Below, one piece after another: positions 44,459-53,631 of a stretch of DNA of 64,000 nt (the stretch's first letter is position 1; each line of letters begins with the position of its first letter). Source of the stretch: Aurantibacillus circumpalustris. GTDB lineage: Bacteria; Bacteroidota; Bacteroidia; B-17B0; Aurantibacillaceae. The notes under the pieces are model-generated. The model worked only from the letters and a program-made list of their open reading frames with translations, searched no databases and was not told where the DNA came from. The stretch is from NCBI RefSeq assembly GCF_029625215.1, contig NZ_CP121197.1, positions 186,001-250,000 on the forward strand. Reading direction: 5' to 3'. The position numbers and the translations under genes are program-made.

Positions 44459-45094
44459 TTATTCCACAAGATTATAAATCTTTTGTATGTCCTTTAGAAT
44501 TTTCACGAAATCTAATTTTAAATCAATTATTTTTCCTGTGTGAATATCAAATACCCAGCCATGCACTTGGGGGAAGCTTTTTTTATAATATTCTTGCTGA
44601 ACACTTGCAAGTTTTATCACATTGATACATTGCTCTTGAACGTTTAACTCGACAAGCCTGTTGTATCGCTGATGCTCGTCCTTAATTGCGTCTAACTCAT
44701 CCATATGTAAACGGTAAACATCGCGAATGTTTCGTAGCCATGGATTTAATATTCCCATATCCTTAGGCTGCATGGCAGCTTTAACACCTCCACAATTATA
44801 ATGTCCACATACAACAATGTGTTTTACACCTAAGTGTCTAACCGCATAATTAATAACGGACATTACATTTAAATCTGTTGCATTTACAAGGTTCGCAATA
44901 TTACGGTGTACAAAAACCTCGCCCGGCTCAGCACCCATCAAATCTTCTGCGGTTACGCGACTATCGCTGCAGCCAATGTATAAATACTCAGGGTGTTGAT
45001 CAGTTGAGAGCTTCTCAAAAAAAGAAACGTCCGTTTGTTTTTTCTTTTCTAACCACTTAAGGTTGTTTTCAAATACTTCTTTGTAAGTTGGCAT
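44459..45094 (-). CDS. can: Beta-class carbonic anhydrase
   Basis: A 211-residue beta-carbonic anhydrase. Zinc ligands: Cys in YIGCSDSRV (about 42, with the catalytic Asp-Arg pair), His and Cys in VVCGHYNCGGVKAAM (about 98-101). EVFVHRNIANLV is also family-typical. It interconverts CO2 and bicarbonate in the cytosol. Length fits the type. It stands 129 bp after the neighbouring Rossmann gene and may have its own promoter. It is convergent with the DUF4143 gene, so it marks the right edge of the accessory island. Confidence 0.93.
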   Translation of the reverse strand: MPTYKEVFENNLKWLEKKKQTDVSFFEKLSTDQHPEYLYIGCSDSRVTAEDLMGAEPGEVFVHRNIANLVNATDLNVMSVINYAVRHLGVKHIVVCGHYNCGGVKAAMQPKDMGILNPWLRNIRDVYRLHMDELDAIKDEHQRYNRLVELNVQEQCINVIKLASVQQEYYKKSFPQVHGWVFDIHTGKIIDLKLDFVKILKDIQKIYNLVE

Positions 45095-45223
45095 ATTTCA
45101 TAGTTTTAGTTGTTATAACTTATTGAGCTTTTGTTTAAGTATACTCTCATAATGTCTATTCACAATTCTTTTAGATTAATCCTAAAATAAACACTCTTGC
45201 TAAAATAAAATAAATGGCGGGAA

Positions 45224-45886
45224 TTATTGTTTTGCAGCTTTTACAATATCTTTTACTTCAAGAATAGACTTGTCATAACCCTTCGCTGCAGAATTAATCA
45301 TAGCTAGTCCCAATTCTTTTAAAGTTGAAACTGCTGAAGGAAAAGCGAAACGCAAGAACGGATACATCCAAGATATGTACTTATAATATTTGAGGGGGTT
45401 TTTTAATCCCTCGGTTGGCTGCATATAACCAGGGCGGAATAAATACACTTTTTTAAAAGACAGTTTCTTTAAATCGTTTTCTGTTTTTCCTTTCACGCGT
45501 GCCCACATACTTCTTCCCTTTTCAGTTGAATCGGTCGCTGCTCCAGAGATATAACCAAATATCATTCCTTCATTAATCTTGCAAAGAGTTTCTGCAACAT
45601 GAATGGTAAGTGTATGGGTCATTTTTGTATAATTGGCTTCATTCATTCCAACCGAAGAAACGCCCAAACAAAAGAAACAGGCATTGTAACCGTGTAATTT
45701 GTTTTCTATAGAAGACAGATTAAAAAAATCTGAATGGACAATTTCCTTTATTTTTGGATTTATGTATCCAGAAGACTTTCGTGTCAATACAAGAATTTCT
45801 TCAACTTCTGGGTGCAAAACACATTCGTGTAAAACACCTTCACCCACCATGCCTGTTGCACCGGTTAAAATTACTTTTAATTTCAT
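45224..45886 (-). CDS. NAD(P)-binding Rossmann protein (HTATIP2/TIP30-like)
   Basis: A 220-residue atypical SDR. The N-terminal dinucleotide loop VILTGATGMVGEGVLHECVLHP (about 5-26) is followed by ILVLTRKSSGYINPKIKEIVH, CFFCLGVSSVGMNEANYTKMTH and LFRPGYMQPTEG. This arrangement resembles the HTATIP2-like group. The usual YxxxK catalytic pair is not obvious, as in that group, so it may bind cofactor without classic reductase activity. It lies 6 bp after the Fe-S protein gene, making a three-gene operon. Confidence 0.8.
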   Translation of the reverse strand: MKLKVILTGATGMVGEGVLHECVLHPEVEEILVLTRKSSGYINPKIKEIVHSDFFNLSSIENKLHGYNACFFCLGVSSVGMNEANYTKMTHTLTIHVAETLCKINEGMIFGYISGAATDSTEKGRSMWARVKGKTENDLKKLSFKKVYLFRPGYMQPTEGLKNPLKYYKYISWMYPFLRFAFPSAVSTLKELGLAMINSAAKGYDKSILEVKDIVKAAKQ

Positions 45887-45892
45887 AGTTTA

Positions 45893-46330
45893 TTATCCCT
45901 CAAAATTATGCTTAACATGGCTGCCATCACAAAATGGTTTGTTGTCTGATTTACCGCAACGACAAAGGGCTGTAACATTATTTTTACGAATCTCAGTTCC
46001 TTTAGAGTCCTTGATAAGAACATTGCCATAAACAAGAAGAGGTCCGTTGACCGCGGCTTCAATTTTCGTTTCCGCACTTACCTGTGTAGAACCTTCTACT
46101 TCGTTATTGTAATAAAAACTTAAGGCACCGCTTGGGCACTTCTTTACATGCTCTATAACTTTATCTGTATTTGCTCCTTCCGGCATTATCCAAGGTTTTA
46201 ATTGAGGGTTAAATACTTCTGGTAAGCCAGTAGACCCTTTCCAACATAAGGTAGAATGAATGCAAGTAGAAGGTTTCCAAACAATGGTAATCTCACCATT
46301 TGTGTATTTCTTGGTTATATCTCTTTCCAT
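45893..46330 (-). CDS. Fe-S protein: Fer4_19-like domain fused to CDGSH domain
   Basis: A 145-residue cytosolic protein with two cluster domains. Residues about 12-75 are a divergent mono-cluster ferredoxin-like domain (WKPSTCIHSTLCWKG, then HVKKCPSGALSF). Residues about 115-143 are CDGSH/mitoNEET-type: NNVTALCRCGKSDNKPFCDGSH, with the 3-Cys-1-His ligand set. It is likely an electron carrier or redox sensor. It is 17 bp from the small upstream gene and 6 bp from the Rossmann gene downstream, which suggests a redox role for the trio. Confidence 0.88.
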   Translation of the reverse strand: MERDITKKYTNGEITIVWKPSTCIHSTLCWKGSTGLPEVFNPQLKPWIMPEGANTDKVIEHVKKCPSGALSFYYNNEVEGSTQVSAETKIEAAVNGPLLVYGNVLIKDSKGTEIRKNNVTALCRCGKSDNKPFCDGSHVKHNFEG

Positions 46331-46347
46331 ACTTTAATACGTCTAAA

Positions 46348-46644
46348 TTATTTGAGTTTATCTAAAAGTTCATTCGTTAAAGTATCTGAATATATTCCGT
46401 AACCATTTACAAGGAGTCCTTTTATTTTATGATCATGAGAGGAGATAGCGTAGAGAACAGATTGATCGGAAGGATCCTCGTTGACGTCGAATCGAAAAGA
46501 TTTATCAATCTCAAACTCAGATGGAGAAAAGTTATGCTTCCCTTCGCTACAAATAATTCCATTTTTCTTTAGATTAAAGTCAATTGTATAACCTTGTTTT
46601 TTTAGTGCTGCAATAGCAACACTCAGCGTTTCGTAACTTTCCAT
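46348..46644 (-). CDS. Small conserved Bacteroidota protein (often misnamed phosphoribosylpyrophosphate synthetase)
   Basis: A 98-residue soluble protein. Features are SYETLSVAIAALKKQGYTIDFNLKKNGI (1-29), FSPSEFEIDKSFRFDVNEDPSDQSVLYAISS and HKIKGLLVNGYGIYSD. Such proteins have been called phosphoribosylpyrophosphate synthetase in annotations, but it has none of the PRPP motifs and is a third of the length of that enzyme. Function unknown. It is the first gene of the operon with the CDGSH and Rossmann proteins. Confidence 0.7.
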   Translation of the reverse strand: MESYETLSVAIAALKKQGYTIDFNLKKNGIICSEGKHNFSPSEFEIDKSFRFDVNEDPSDQSVLYAISSHDHKIKGLLVNGYGIYSDTLTNELLDKLK

Positions 46645-46731
46645 AACAATGTCTTAATAAATGTTTACGAATATTTCTTATAATAAAAGTAATCATTTTA
46701 TAGAAAGAAGTAAAGTCACACTTTGTTACAT

Positions 46732-46764
46732 AAAAAAAGGCCCCTTAAATAAGGGACCTTTTTT
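46732..46764 (-). terminator. Terminator of the ACIII-oxidase operon
   Basis: AAAGGcCCCTTA pairs with TAAGGGaCCTTT, flanked by A- and T-runs on both sides. It lies 16 bp past the coxA stop on the minus strand, ending the eight-gene respiratory operon. Confidence 0.85.
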
Positions 46765-46779
46765 ATTAAGATTTAAATC

Positions 46780-48603
46780 TTAGTGTGCGCCACCGTCTTC
46801 TTCTCCTTCTTCCAAAGGAACAGTTTGCGGAACAAAATCTTTTTCTTTACCAGGCTTGCTGTAGTCATAAGCCCAACGGTGCACAGTTGGTAATTCTCCA
46901 GGCCAGTTACCGTGAATGTGAGCCATTGGTGTAGTCCATTCAAGTGTATTTGAATTCCAAGGATTTTGTGGTGCTTTTTCTCCGCGGAAAATACTATAAA
47001 AGAAATTGAATAAGAATATACCTTGCCCTAAAGCTCCTATAATTGCACAAATAGTTACAATTTCATTAATGTCAACTAAGTTGTCAAACATCGGAAAATT
47101 GCTATTGGTGTAATATCTACGGGGAACGCCTGCTAATCCTAAAAAGTGCATAGGGAAGAAAACACCGTAAGCCATTGTAATGGTAACCCAGAAATGTGCA
47201 AAACCTAATTTTTTATTCATCATGCGTAAGAACAATTTCGGGAACCAATGATACACACCAGCAAACATACCGAAGATCGCACTTAATCCCATAACGATAT
47301 GGAAGTGGGCTACCACAAAATACGTATCATGTACGTTAATATCTAATGTAGAATCGGCTAAGATAATCCCTGTTACACCACCAGTAATAAAAGAGGACAC
47401 CAATCCAATCGCAAATAACATTGCAGGAGTAAATTGAATATTACCTTTCCACATTGTAGTAATATAGTTAAACGCCTTTACCGCTGAAGGAATGGCAATT
47501 AATAAAGTAGTAAATACAAACACAGAACCTAAGAAAGGATTCATCCCGGTCATAAACATATGGTGACCCCAAACGATGAAAGACAAGAAACCAATTGCTA
47601 AAATTGAACCAATCATTGCACGGTAACCAAAAATAGGTTTACGAGAACTTGTAGCAATAACCTCTGATGCAATACCCAATGCTGGTAATAAAACGATGTA
47701 CACCTCTGGGTGACCGAGAAACCAGAACAAGTGTTCAAATAATACCGGACTTCCACCCACATTATCTAATGGGCGGCCACCAATGTAAATGTCAGAAAGG
47801 TAAAATGAAGTATTAAAACTTCTATCGAAAATTAATAATAGTGCGCATGAAAATAATACAGGGAAAGAAAGTACACCTAAAATAGCCGTAATTAAGAAAG
47901 CCCAAATAGATAATGGCAATCTTGTCATTTTCATTCCTTTCGCTCTTAAATTAATAACTGTAATGATGTAATTTAAACTTCCTAATAAAGAAGATATAAT
48001 AAATATTGCCATTGACACTAACCACATTGTCATCCCTAATTTTGAACCAGGAATAGCTTCTGGAAGAGCTGATAAAGGAGGGTAAATTGTCCACCCAGCA
48101 GAAGCAGGACCGTCTTCAATAAAACAAGAAGCAAGCATGATAGAACTTGATGCAAAGAAAAACCAATACGATAACATGTTTAAGAATCCAGAGGCCATAT
48201 CACGTGCACCAACTTGATAAGGAATCAACAGGTTACTGAAAGTTCCACTTAATCCACCTGTTAAAACGAAGAACACCATAATTGTTCCGTGAATCGTAAC
48301 AAGCGCTAGATACATATTTGGATCAAGAATTCCATCTTTGCCCCATTTATCGCCTAATAGTGCATTAATAAATCCGAATTTTTCTCCCGGCCATGCTAAT
48401 TGTAAACGAAAGATAACGGACATTGTCATTGCAACAACAGCCATAATTATCGCAGTAATTAAAAACTGACGCGAGATCATTTTGTGATCCATACTGAAAA
48501 CGTACTTACTCACAAAACTTTCATGATGATCGTCATGATCATGCACGTGATCATGGTGAACTAAATGTTCTTTTTCTAATCCTGTATTCATCGGGGTAGC
48601 CAT
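46780..48603 (-). CDS. coxA: Cytochrome c oxidase subunit I
   Basis: A 607-residue heme-copper oxidase, the catalytic subunit, with about 12 membrane helices. Heme a/CuB ligands are present: His in TIHGTIMVFF, His and Tyr in GHPEVYIVLLPA (the cross-linked His-Tyr pair), His-His in VWGHHMFMTGM, and HDTYFVVAHFH. The Glu in HPEVY marks the type A proton channel. The N-terminus is unusually His-rich (HLVHHDHVHDHDDHH, residues 11-26) and may bind metal. It reduces oxygen to water and pumps protons. Last gene of the operon, 27 bp after coxB. Confidence 0.95.
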   Translation of the reverse strand: MATPMNTGLEKEHLVHHDHVHDHDDHHESFVSKYVFSMDHKMISRQFLITAIIMAVVAMTMSVIFRLQLAWPGEKFGFINALLGDKWGKDGILDPNMYLALVTIHGTIMVFFVLTGGLSGTFSNLLIPYQVGARDMASGFLNMLSYWFFFASSSIMLASCFIEDGPASAGWTIYPPLSALPEAIPGSKLGMTMWLVSMAIFIISSLLGSLNYIITVINLRAKGMKMTRLPLSIWAFLITAILGVLSFPVLFSCALLLIFDRSFNTSFYLSDIYIGGRPLDNVGGSPVLFEHLFWFLGHPEVYIVLLPALGIASEVIATSSRKPIFGYRAMIGSILAIGFLSFIVWGHHMFMTGMNPFLGSVFVFTTLLIAIPSAVKAFNYITTMWKGNIQFTPAMLFAIGLVSSFITGGVTGIILADSTLDINVHDTYFVVAHFHIVMGLSAIFGMFAGVYHWFPKLFLRMMNKKLGFAHFWVTITMAYGVFFPMHFLGLAGVPRRYYTNSNFPMFDNLVDINEIVTICAIIGALGQGIFLFNFFYSIFRGEKAPQNPWNSNTLEWTTPMAHIHGNWPGELPTVHRWAYDYSKPGKEKDFVPQTVPLEEGEEDGGAH

Positions 48604-48630
48604 CTTGTAATTTATTTAGAAATTTTTAAA

Positions 48631-49665
48631 TTAGTTTTTTGAAGCAACAGTTTTAAATGCCTTTTGTTTAGCGATCCAGGCTTGATAATCCTCCTCTGTA
48701 TCAACAATCACGTTCATTTGCATGTTAAAATGAGATACACCACAAATCTTATTACACAAAAGTAAATAATCAAATTCAATTGGTTCTTTGTTCTCTAAAG
48801 CACGCGCCTTGTTAATTCCCGCCATCATCATTATTGTATAAGGATCTTTACGCATTTCTGCAGTAGTTTTTGTTGGCTTAAATTTAAAGTACGTTATCAT
48901 TCCTGGTACGCAATTCATTTGAGCCCGAAAGTGAGGAAGGTAAGCACTATGAATAACATCTCGGCTACGCATAACCAATTCAATCTCACGTCCTACAGGA
49001 ATATGAAATTCATTCTTAACAATTTGATCATCGAATCCTGCAACATCTGTAGTATCCATGCCAACAGAGTTTCCTCCGTCAATTTGTCTGTAATCAGTTT
49101 CGCCTAACTTACCGTCTTTACCTGTATAGCGCGCAGACCAATCAAATTGTTTTGCATAAAGCTCAATAGTAACACGGTTAGGTTCTTTCGCATCATCCAT
49201 AATTTCATTCCAGTATTTTAAACCGAAAATAATGATGAAAGTTAAAGCCACTGCAGGAACAACCGTCCAGAGCATTTCTAACTTATTATTGTGCGGATAA
49301 TAAACTGCTTTGTTTTTAGAATTACCACGGTACTTATAGGCAAACCAGAATAAAACAAAATTAGTAATAATGAAAATAACTGTAATTAACCACATGTTTG
49401 CGTCCCACAAATCATCAATTAAAACGCCATGCTCAGATGCAGCGGGTGGTAATGAACGATCCATCCAACGTTCAACTTGCCAGAAGAAAAACACAAAGAA
49501 AAGAATCATGAATGCCAGCATTGCTTTTCCCATCATATTATTATCGGTGTCAGTTATCTGCCACTCTTTTGTTTTCTTTAAACCACGACTTAACTCGATA
49601 ATCCTTAATAACTGATGTCCCGCAATTATTAATAACACTATGGCTAACAGAACTAATAAACTCAT
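48631..49665 (-). CDS. coxB: Cytochrome c oxidase subunit II
   Basis: A 344-residue subunit with a short N-terminal hydrophobic stretch and two classical helices (about 48-68 and 95-115), then a periplasmic cupredoxin domain. CuA ligands: His in SAYLPHFRAQ (about 245) and the set in LLCNKICGVSHFNMQMNV (Cys-x3-Cys-x3-His-x2-Met). It accepts electrons from cytochrome c. There is no heme-c fusion. It is preceded by actF, 43 bp away. Confidence 0.93.
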   Translation of the reverse strand: MSLLVLLAIVLLIIAGHQLLRIIELSRGLKKTKEWQITDTDNNMMGKAMLAFMILFFVFFFWQVERWMDRSLPPAASEHGVLIDDLWDANMWLITVIFIITNFVLFWFAYKYRGNSKNKAVYYPHNNKLEMLWTVVPAVALTFIIIFGLKYWNEIMDDAKEPNRVTIELYAKQFDWSARYTGKDGKLGETDYRQIDGGNSVGMDTTDVAGFDDQIVKNEFHIPVGREIELVMRSRDVIHSAYLPHFRAQMNCVPGMITYFKFKPTKTTAEMRKDPYTIMMMAGINKARALENKEPIEFDYLLLCNKICGVSHFNMQMNVIVDTEEDYQAWIAKQKAFKTVASKN

Positions 49666-49708
49666 CTTTTATTTATTTAAAATTTTTAATTTCCTTATTT
49701 AATTAATA

Positions 49709-50941
49709 CTAAATTGAATGGTGTAAACTCTCCTGAATAAAAGGATGGTTTTTTACACGCAGTGGCACTTTTGCAAGAGCGTTCAATACAACATAAATAA
49801 ATAAACCTAAAAAGAAAAAGAAACAACCAAATTCCATCCAGCTTAACCCTGTCCAGTGGTGTCCAACTGTTCCTGGCATAACAATCATAATAACATCTAA
49901 ATAATGCCCAATGAAAATTATAGTTCCAACAAACATTAAGAAAAAGAAATTACGTTTTGAATCGCGGCTCATTAACATCACCATTGGAAGTGCAAAGTTG
50001 ATGAAGAACACTGTCCACATTAACGCTTTGTAATTTTCCCAACGTGCTGTAAAGTAAACAACTTCCTCAGGAATATCAGCATACCAAATCAACATGAATT
50101 GCGAGAAATATAAATAAGTCCATAAGAAAGAAATTGCAAACATCCACTTACCCATATCATGAATTGTGCTTTCCGTTACAAATTCCATATAACCTTCCTT
50201 TTTCAACCAAATTACTAGGATTGTAATTGCTGTTAATGCGCTAATCCACATTCCAGAGAATATATACCATCCAAATAAAGTTGAGAACCAATGTGTATCA
50301 ATACTCATCACCCAATCCCATGAAGCTGTTGAAGAGGTTACTGCGAATAACACCATAAACCAGGCTCCTATTTTAATATTTTTCCAGTGGTAACTGTTGT
50401 TAATATCAACATCTAATTTATCTGCTTCGATTGAATTATTACGTAATTTAAAAGTAAACCATAACCATCCAATCATATACAGAATAGTTCTTACCCACCA
50501 AAACACTCCAAAGTATCCCATTTTACCGGCAATAATTTTATCGTAATTTTCACTTGTTGCATCAGCAATTCCAGGAGTCATCCAATGATAAATATGGTGT
50601 ACTTGAAATTGCCCCAACAAAAATAGTAGCATCATGAAAGATAAACCCCAAGGTAAATACATAGTCACTGCCTCAATAACACGCTTAATTGTTGTAGACC
50701 AACCCGCTTCAGCAGCATATTGCAATCCTAAAAAGAAAGCGGCAGCTAAAGATAAAGCCATAAAGAAAAATGCTCCTGAAAACACATTGCTCCAAGCTCT
50801 TGTATTATGATAATCAGGATCTCCATCCACGTGATCGGTTAAGAACATCAAAATAATTGATATTAAACCCACGGCCATTAGCCCAAAAGAGAACATCCTG
50901 GCTTTTGACGGAACTGTAAAATTTAATTTTTCGGTATTCAT
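49709..50941 (-). CDS. actF: ACIII quinol:cytochrome c oxidoreductase membrane subunit ActF
   Basis: A 410-residue polytopic membrane protein with about ten helices; the NrfD-like quinone-binding subunit 2 of alternative complex III. Recognised from position as the last act gene before coxB and from family stretches such as SNVFSGAFFFMALSLAAAFFLGLQYAAEAGW, SASWDWVMSIDTHWFSTLFGWY (motif in this family) and MLIWYADIPEEVVYF. It pairs with ActC to hold menaquinol sites. Confidence 0.9.
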   Translation of the reverse strand: MNTEKLNFTVPSKARMFSFGLMAVGLISIILMFLTDHVDGDPDYHNTRAWSNVFSGAFFFMALSLAAAFFLGLQYAAEAGWSTTIKRVIEAVTMYLPWGLSFMMLLFLLGQFQVHHIYHWMTPGIADATSENYDKIIAGKMGYFGVFWWVRTILYMIGWLWFTFKLRNNSIEADKLDVDINNSYHWKNIKIGAWFMVLFAVTSSTASWDWVMSIDTHWFSTLFGWYIFSGMWISALTAITILVIWLKKEGYMEFVTESTIHDMGKWMFAISFLWTYLYFSQFMLIWYADIPEEVVYFTARWENYKALMWTVFFINFALPMVMLMSRDSKRNFFFLMFVGTIIFIGHYLDVIMIVMPGTVGHHWTGLSWMEFGCFFFFLGLFIYVVLNALAKVPLRVKNHPFIQESLHHSI

Positions 50942-50970
50942 ATGTTAGTCTCTCTTAATTCTAATAAATA

Positions 50971-51600
50971 TTAATGTTTAGCTGGCATAGTTTTCGAACT
51001 ATCCGCTGCTGCCGTAACTTTAGGTCCTTGTAATTTTTGAACAAAATAAACAAGCTTCCAACGCTCTTCCTGTGTTAACTGACTAGCGTGAGAACCCATT
51101 GTGCCTTTACCATAAGTAAGCGTATGAAATATTTTACCTTCTGGTAAATCCTTTAAAGCTCCATCGTAAGCAGGTGGTGGGCCAGGTAACTTAGCGCCAA
51201 CTTTTCCATCACCAGCGCCTGTAACACCGTGACAGTGAACGCAAAACTTACCATATAATACTTCACCCTCATTTTCCCATTTCTCTCTATTAGAAACTGA
51301 AAGTGGGTTATGCAAGTTTGCACCAGCTTGAGTATATCCTTCAGCTGTATTCGGATATGCATACGGAAGGAAACCACGTGCAACACTACCCTTTACAGGC
51401 TTCATGGCGTTATTCAATGTGTCACCATCAACAGTGTGAACTTGATAATATTCTAATGAAGGAGAACGGTACATGTCAGGCATAAATTCAACACCAGGAC
51501 TATTTTCATCTTTCTTACCACATGATGTAAAACTAGCCAATACGAGTGATGCAAAAGCAACACTAAAAGCAAATTTTATGGTTCTATAATTTTTTTTCAT
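50971..51600 (-). CDS. actE: ACIII mono-heme cytochrome c subunit ActE
   Basis: A 209-residue lipoprotein-type cytochrome. The signal peptide ends in a lipobox (VLASFTSC, Cys about 27). One heme-binding motif is in YGKFCVHCHGVTGAGDGKVG (about 121), with the axial Met probably in YGKGTMGSHASQL. It carries electrons from ActA/B toward the oxidase. 29 bp precede actF and 9 bp follow actD, so translation is probably coupled. Confidence 0.92.
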   Translation of the reverse strand: MKKNYRTIKFAFSVAFASLVLASFTSCGKKDENSPGVEFMPDMYRSPSLEYYQVHTVDGDTLNNAMKPVKGSVARGFLPYAYPNTAEGYTQAGANLHNPLSVSNREKWENEGEVLYGKFCVHCHGVTGAGDGKVGAKLPGPPPAYDGALKDLPEGKIFHTLTYGKGTMGSHASQLTQEERWKLVYFVQKLQGPKVTAAADSSKTMPAKH

Positions 51601-51609
51601 TGTATAATA

Positions 51610-52179
51610 CTAGTGTGTTTCTTCTAAAATGTATTTCGGTTCAACTACATAAGAGTTAATCAGATTAACTTCTTCAGCGCCGCTGTCTTTTAAAATTGTT
51701 TTTGCTTTTTCAGATTGAGCATCATTCAAGTCTAATAAAAGCATGAACTTATCATCGGTTGTACGAGGATCAGGATTCTTAGCTTTTGCGCCTGGCACAA
51801 GCATACAACGTAACAAATAAGTTAATGCCATTCCATGAGCAGCACAAAAAACAGTAGATTCAAATGTGATTGGAATAAATGCAGGAATATTGAAATAATA
51901 TGCCCAATTTGGTTTACCACCAATATCATTCGGCCAATCAGAAACCATCATGTACCACATCATTAATGTAGCCAAACCAATACCAGTAAGACCATAAATA
52001 AATGCACAAATAGCCAAACGTGTACGAGGAACTCCGATTAATGAATCTAAACCGTGAATCGGCATAGGAGTGTAAGCTTCTTTGACACGAATACCAGAAG
52101 CTCTTAATTTTTTACACGCTTCCATCATTGGCACTTCATCGCCAAAAATTCCGTGAATGATATGTTTATTAGTTGCCAT
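51610..52179 (-). CDS. actD: ACIII subunit ActD (DUF3341)
   Basis: A 189-residue protein of the DUF3341 family. HIIHGIFGDEVPMMEACKKLRASGIRVKEAYTPMPIHGLD is the family opening. Two membrane helices follow (about 58-78 and 92-118). It carries no cofactor and links the ACIII membrane arm. Gene order matches other act operons. Confidence 0.93.
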   Translation of the reverse strand: MATNKHIIHGIFGDEVPMMEACKKLRASGIRVKEAYTPMPIHGLDSLIGVPRTRLAICAFIYGLTGIGLATLMMWYMMVSDWPNDIGGKPNWAYYFNIPAFIPITFESTVFCAAHGMALTYLLRCMLVPGAKAKNPDPRTTDDKFMLLLDLNDAQSEKAKTILKDSGAEEVNLINSYVVEPKYILEETH

Positions 52180-52209
52180 ATTATAATTTAAATATCTATT
52201 ACTTTATTA

Positions 52210-53595
52210 TTAGTGATGCGCTTCTGCAGCCGCCTTCTTTTGTGATTCTCCTGAAGCTTTTAAAATCGTTTTTAATTCTGCTTGAGCAATTACAGGGAAA
52301 TAACGAGAAAATAATAAAAAGAACGTTCCAAACATCCCAATCGTTCCAACAAAAATACCCACATCAATAAATGATGGAGTATACGTACTCCAAGTAGATG
52401 GAACATAAGTACGACATAACGTTGTAACAATGATTACGAAACGCTCAAACCACATACCAATGTTTACCACAATCGATAAAATGAAAGTTGCAACGATAGA
52501 AGTACGAATTTTTTTGAACCAAAATAATTGAGGAGACACAACATTACAGCCCATCATGATCCAATAAGACCACGCAAGAGGACCCGTTGCACGATTTAAG
52601 AAAGCGTATTGTTCCCATTCAACACCAGAGTACCAGGCAACGAATAATTCAGTTAAATAGGCTACACCAACGATTGACCCTGTAACAATAATCACAATGT
52701 TCATGTACTCAATGTGTTTGATAGTAAGATAATGTTCTAATTTATAAATCTTACGTACAACTAACATTAGCGTTAATACCATTGCAAACCCGGAAAACAC
52801 GGCACCCGCAACGAAATAAGGAGGAAAGATAGTTGTATGCCAACCTGGAACAATAGAAGTAGCAAAGTCAAATGATACAATTGAGTGAACTGAAAATACA
52901 AGTGGTGTAGATAAACCAGCCAGTACTAAAGATACTTCTTCAAAACGACTCCAGTGACGAGCACTTCCACCCCAACCAAAAGATAAAAAACCGTACATTT
53001 TCTTTTGCCATGGCTTAATAACGCGATCACGAATCATTCCAAAATCAGGAATTAAACCAATGTACCAGAATACTAAGGACACAGTAAAATAAGTTGATAC
53101 CGCGAACACGTCCCAAAGTAGAGGAGAGTTAAAGTTTGGCCACAAAGAACCAAATTGATTTGGTAAAGGGAATAACATATAATCTAACCAAGGACGACCG
53201 GTATGAAGCAACACGAAAATTGCAGCACACATAACGGCGAAAATTGTCATCGCCTCAGCAGAACGGTTAATAGCCATACGCCATTTTTGACGAAACAATA
53301 ATAATACCGCAGATATAAGAGTACCAGCGTGACCAATACCGATCCACCAAACGAAGTTGGTAATATCCCAAGCCCAGTCAACATTATTACTACTACCCCA
53401 AGAACCAATACCAGTTCCGATAGTATACGCTAAACTACAAATTCCCCATAAAAAACATAAGGCACAAATAGTCGTTAATGTGTACCAGCCTCTTGCTGCT
53501 TTACCTTCTATCGGCGCAATAATATCATCAGTAATCTGGCGATAACTTTTATTGCCGATTATTAACGGTAATCTAATTTCTGATTCTGCGTGCAT
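52210..53595 (-). CDS. actC: ACIII NrfD/PsrC-like membrane subunit ActC
   Basis: A 461-residue protein with about ten helices. NrfD/PsrC features include DITNFVWWIGIGHAGTLISAVLLLFRQKWR (about 76-105) and SFDFATSIVPGWHTTIFPPYFVAGAVFSG. It provides a quinol-oxidation site in ACIII facing the periplasm and may have a proton-transfer path. It lies 36 bp after actB. Confidence 0.93.
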   Translation of the reverse strand: MHAESEIRLPLIIGNKSYRQITDDIIAPIEGKAARGWYTLTTICALCFLWGICSLAYTIGTGIGSWGSSNNVDWAWDITNFVWWIGIGHAGTLISAVLLLFRQKWRMAINRSAEAMTIFAVMCAAIFVLLHTGRPWLDYMLFPLPNQFGSLWPNFNSPLLWDVFAVSTYFTVSLVFWYIGLIPDFGMIRDRVIKPWQKKMYGFLSFGWGGSARHWSRFEEVSLVLAGLSTPLVFSVHSIVSFDFATSIVPGWHTTIFPPYFVAGAVFSGFAMVLTLMLVVRKIYKLEHYLTIKHIEYMNIVIIVTGSIVGVAYLTELFVAWYSGVEWEQYAFLNRATGPLAWSYWIMMGCNVVSPQLFWFKKIRTSIVATFILSIVVNIGMWFERFVIIVTTLCRTYVPSTWSTYTPSFIDVGIFVGTIGMFGTFFLLFSRYFPVIAQAELKTILKASGESQKKAAAEAHH

Positions 53596-53631
53596 ATTAT
53601 CTTATTAATTTTTTATTCTTAATTATTTAAA

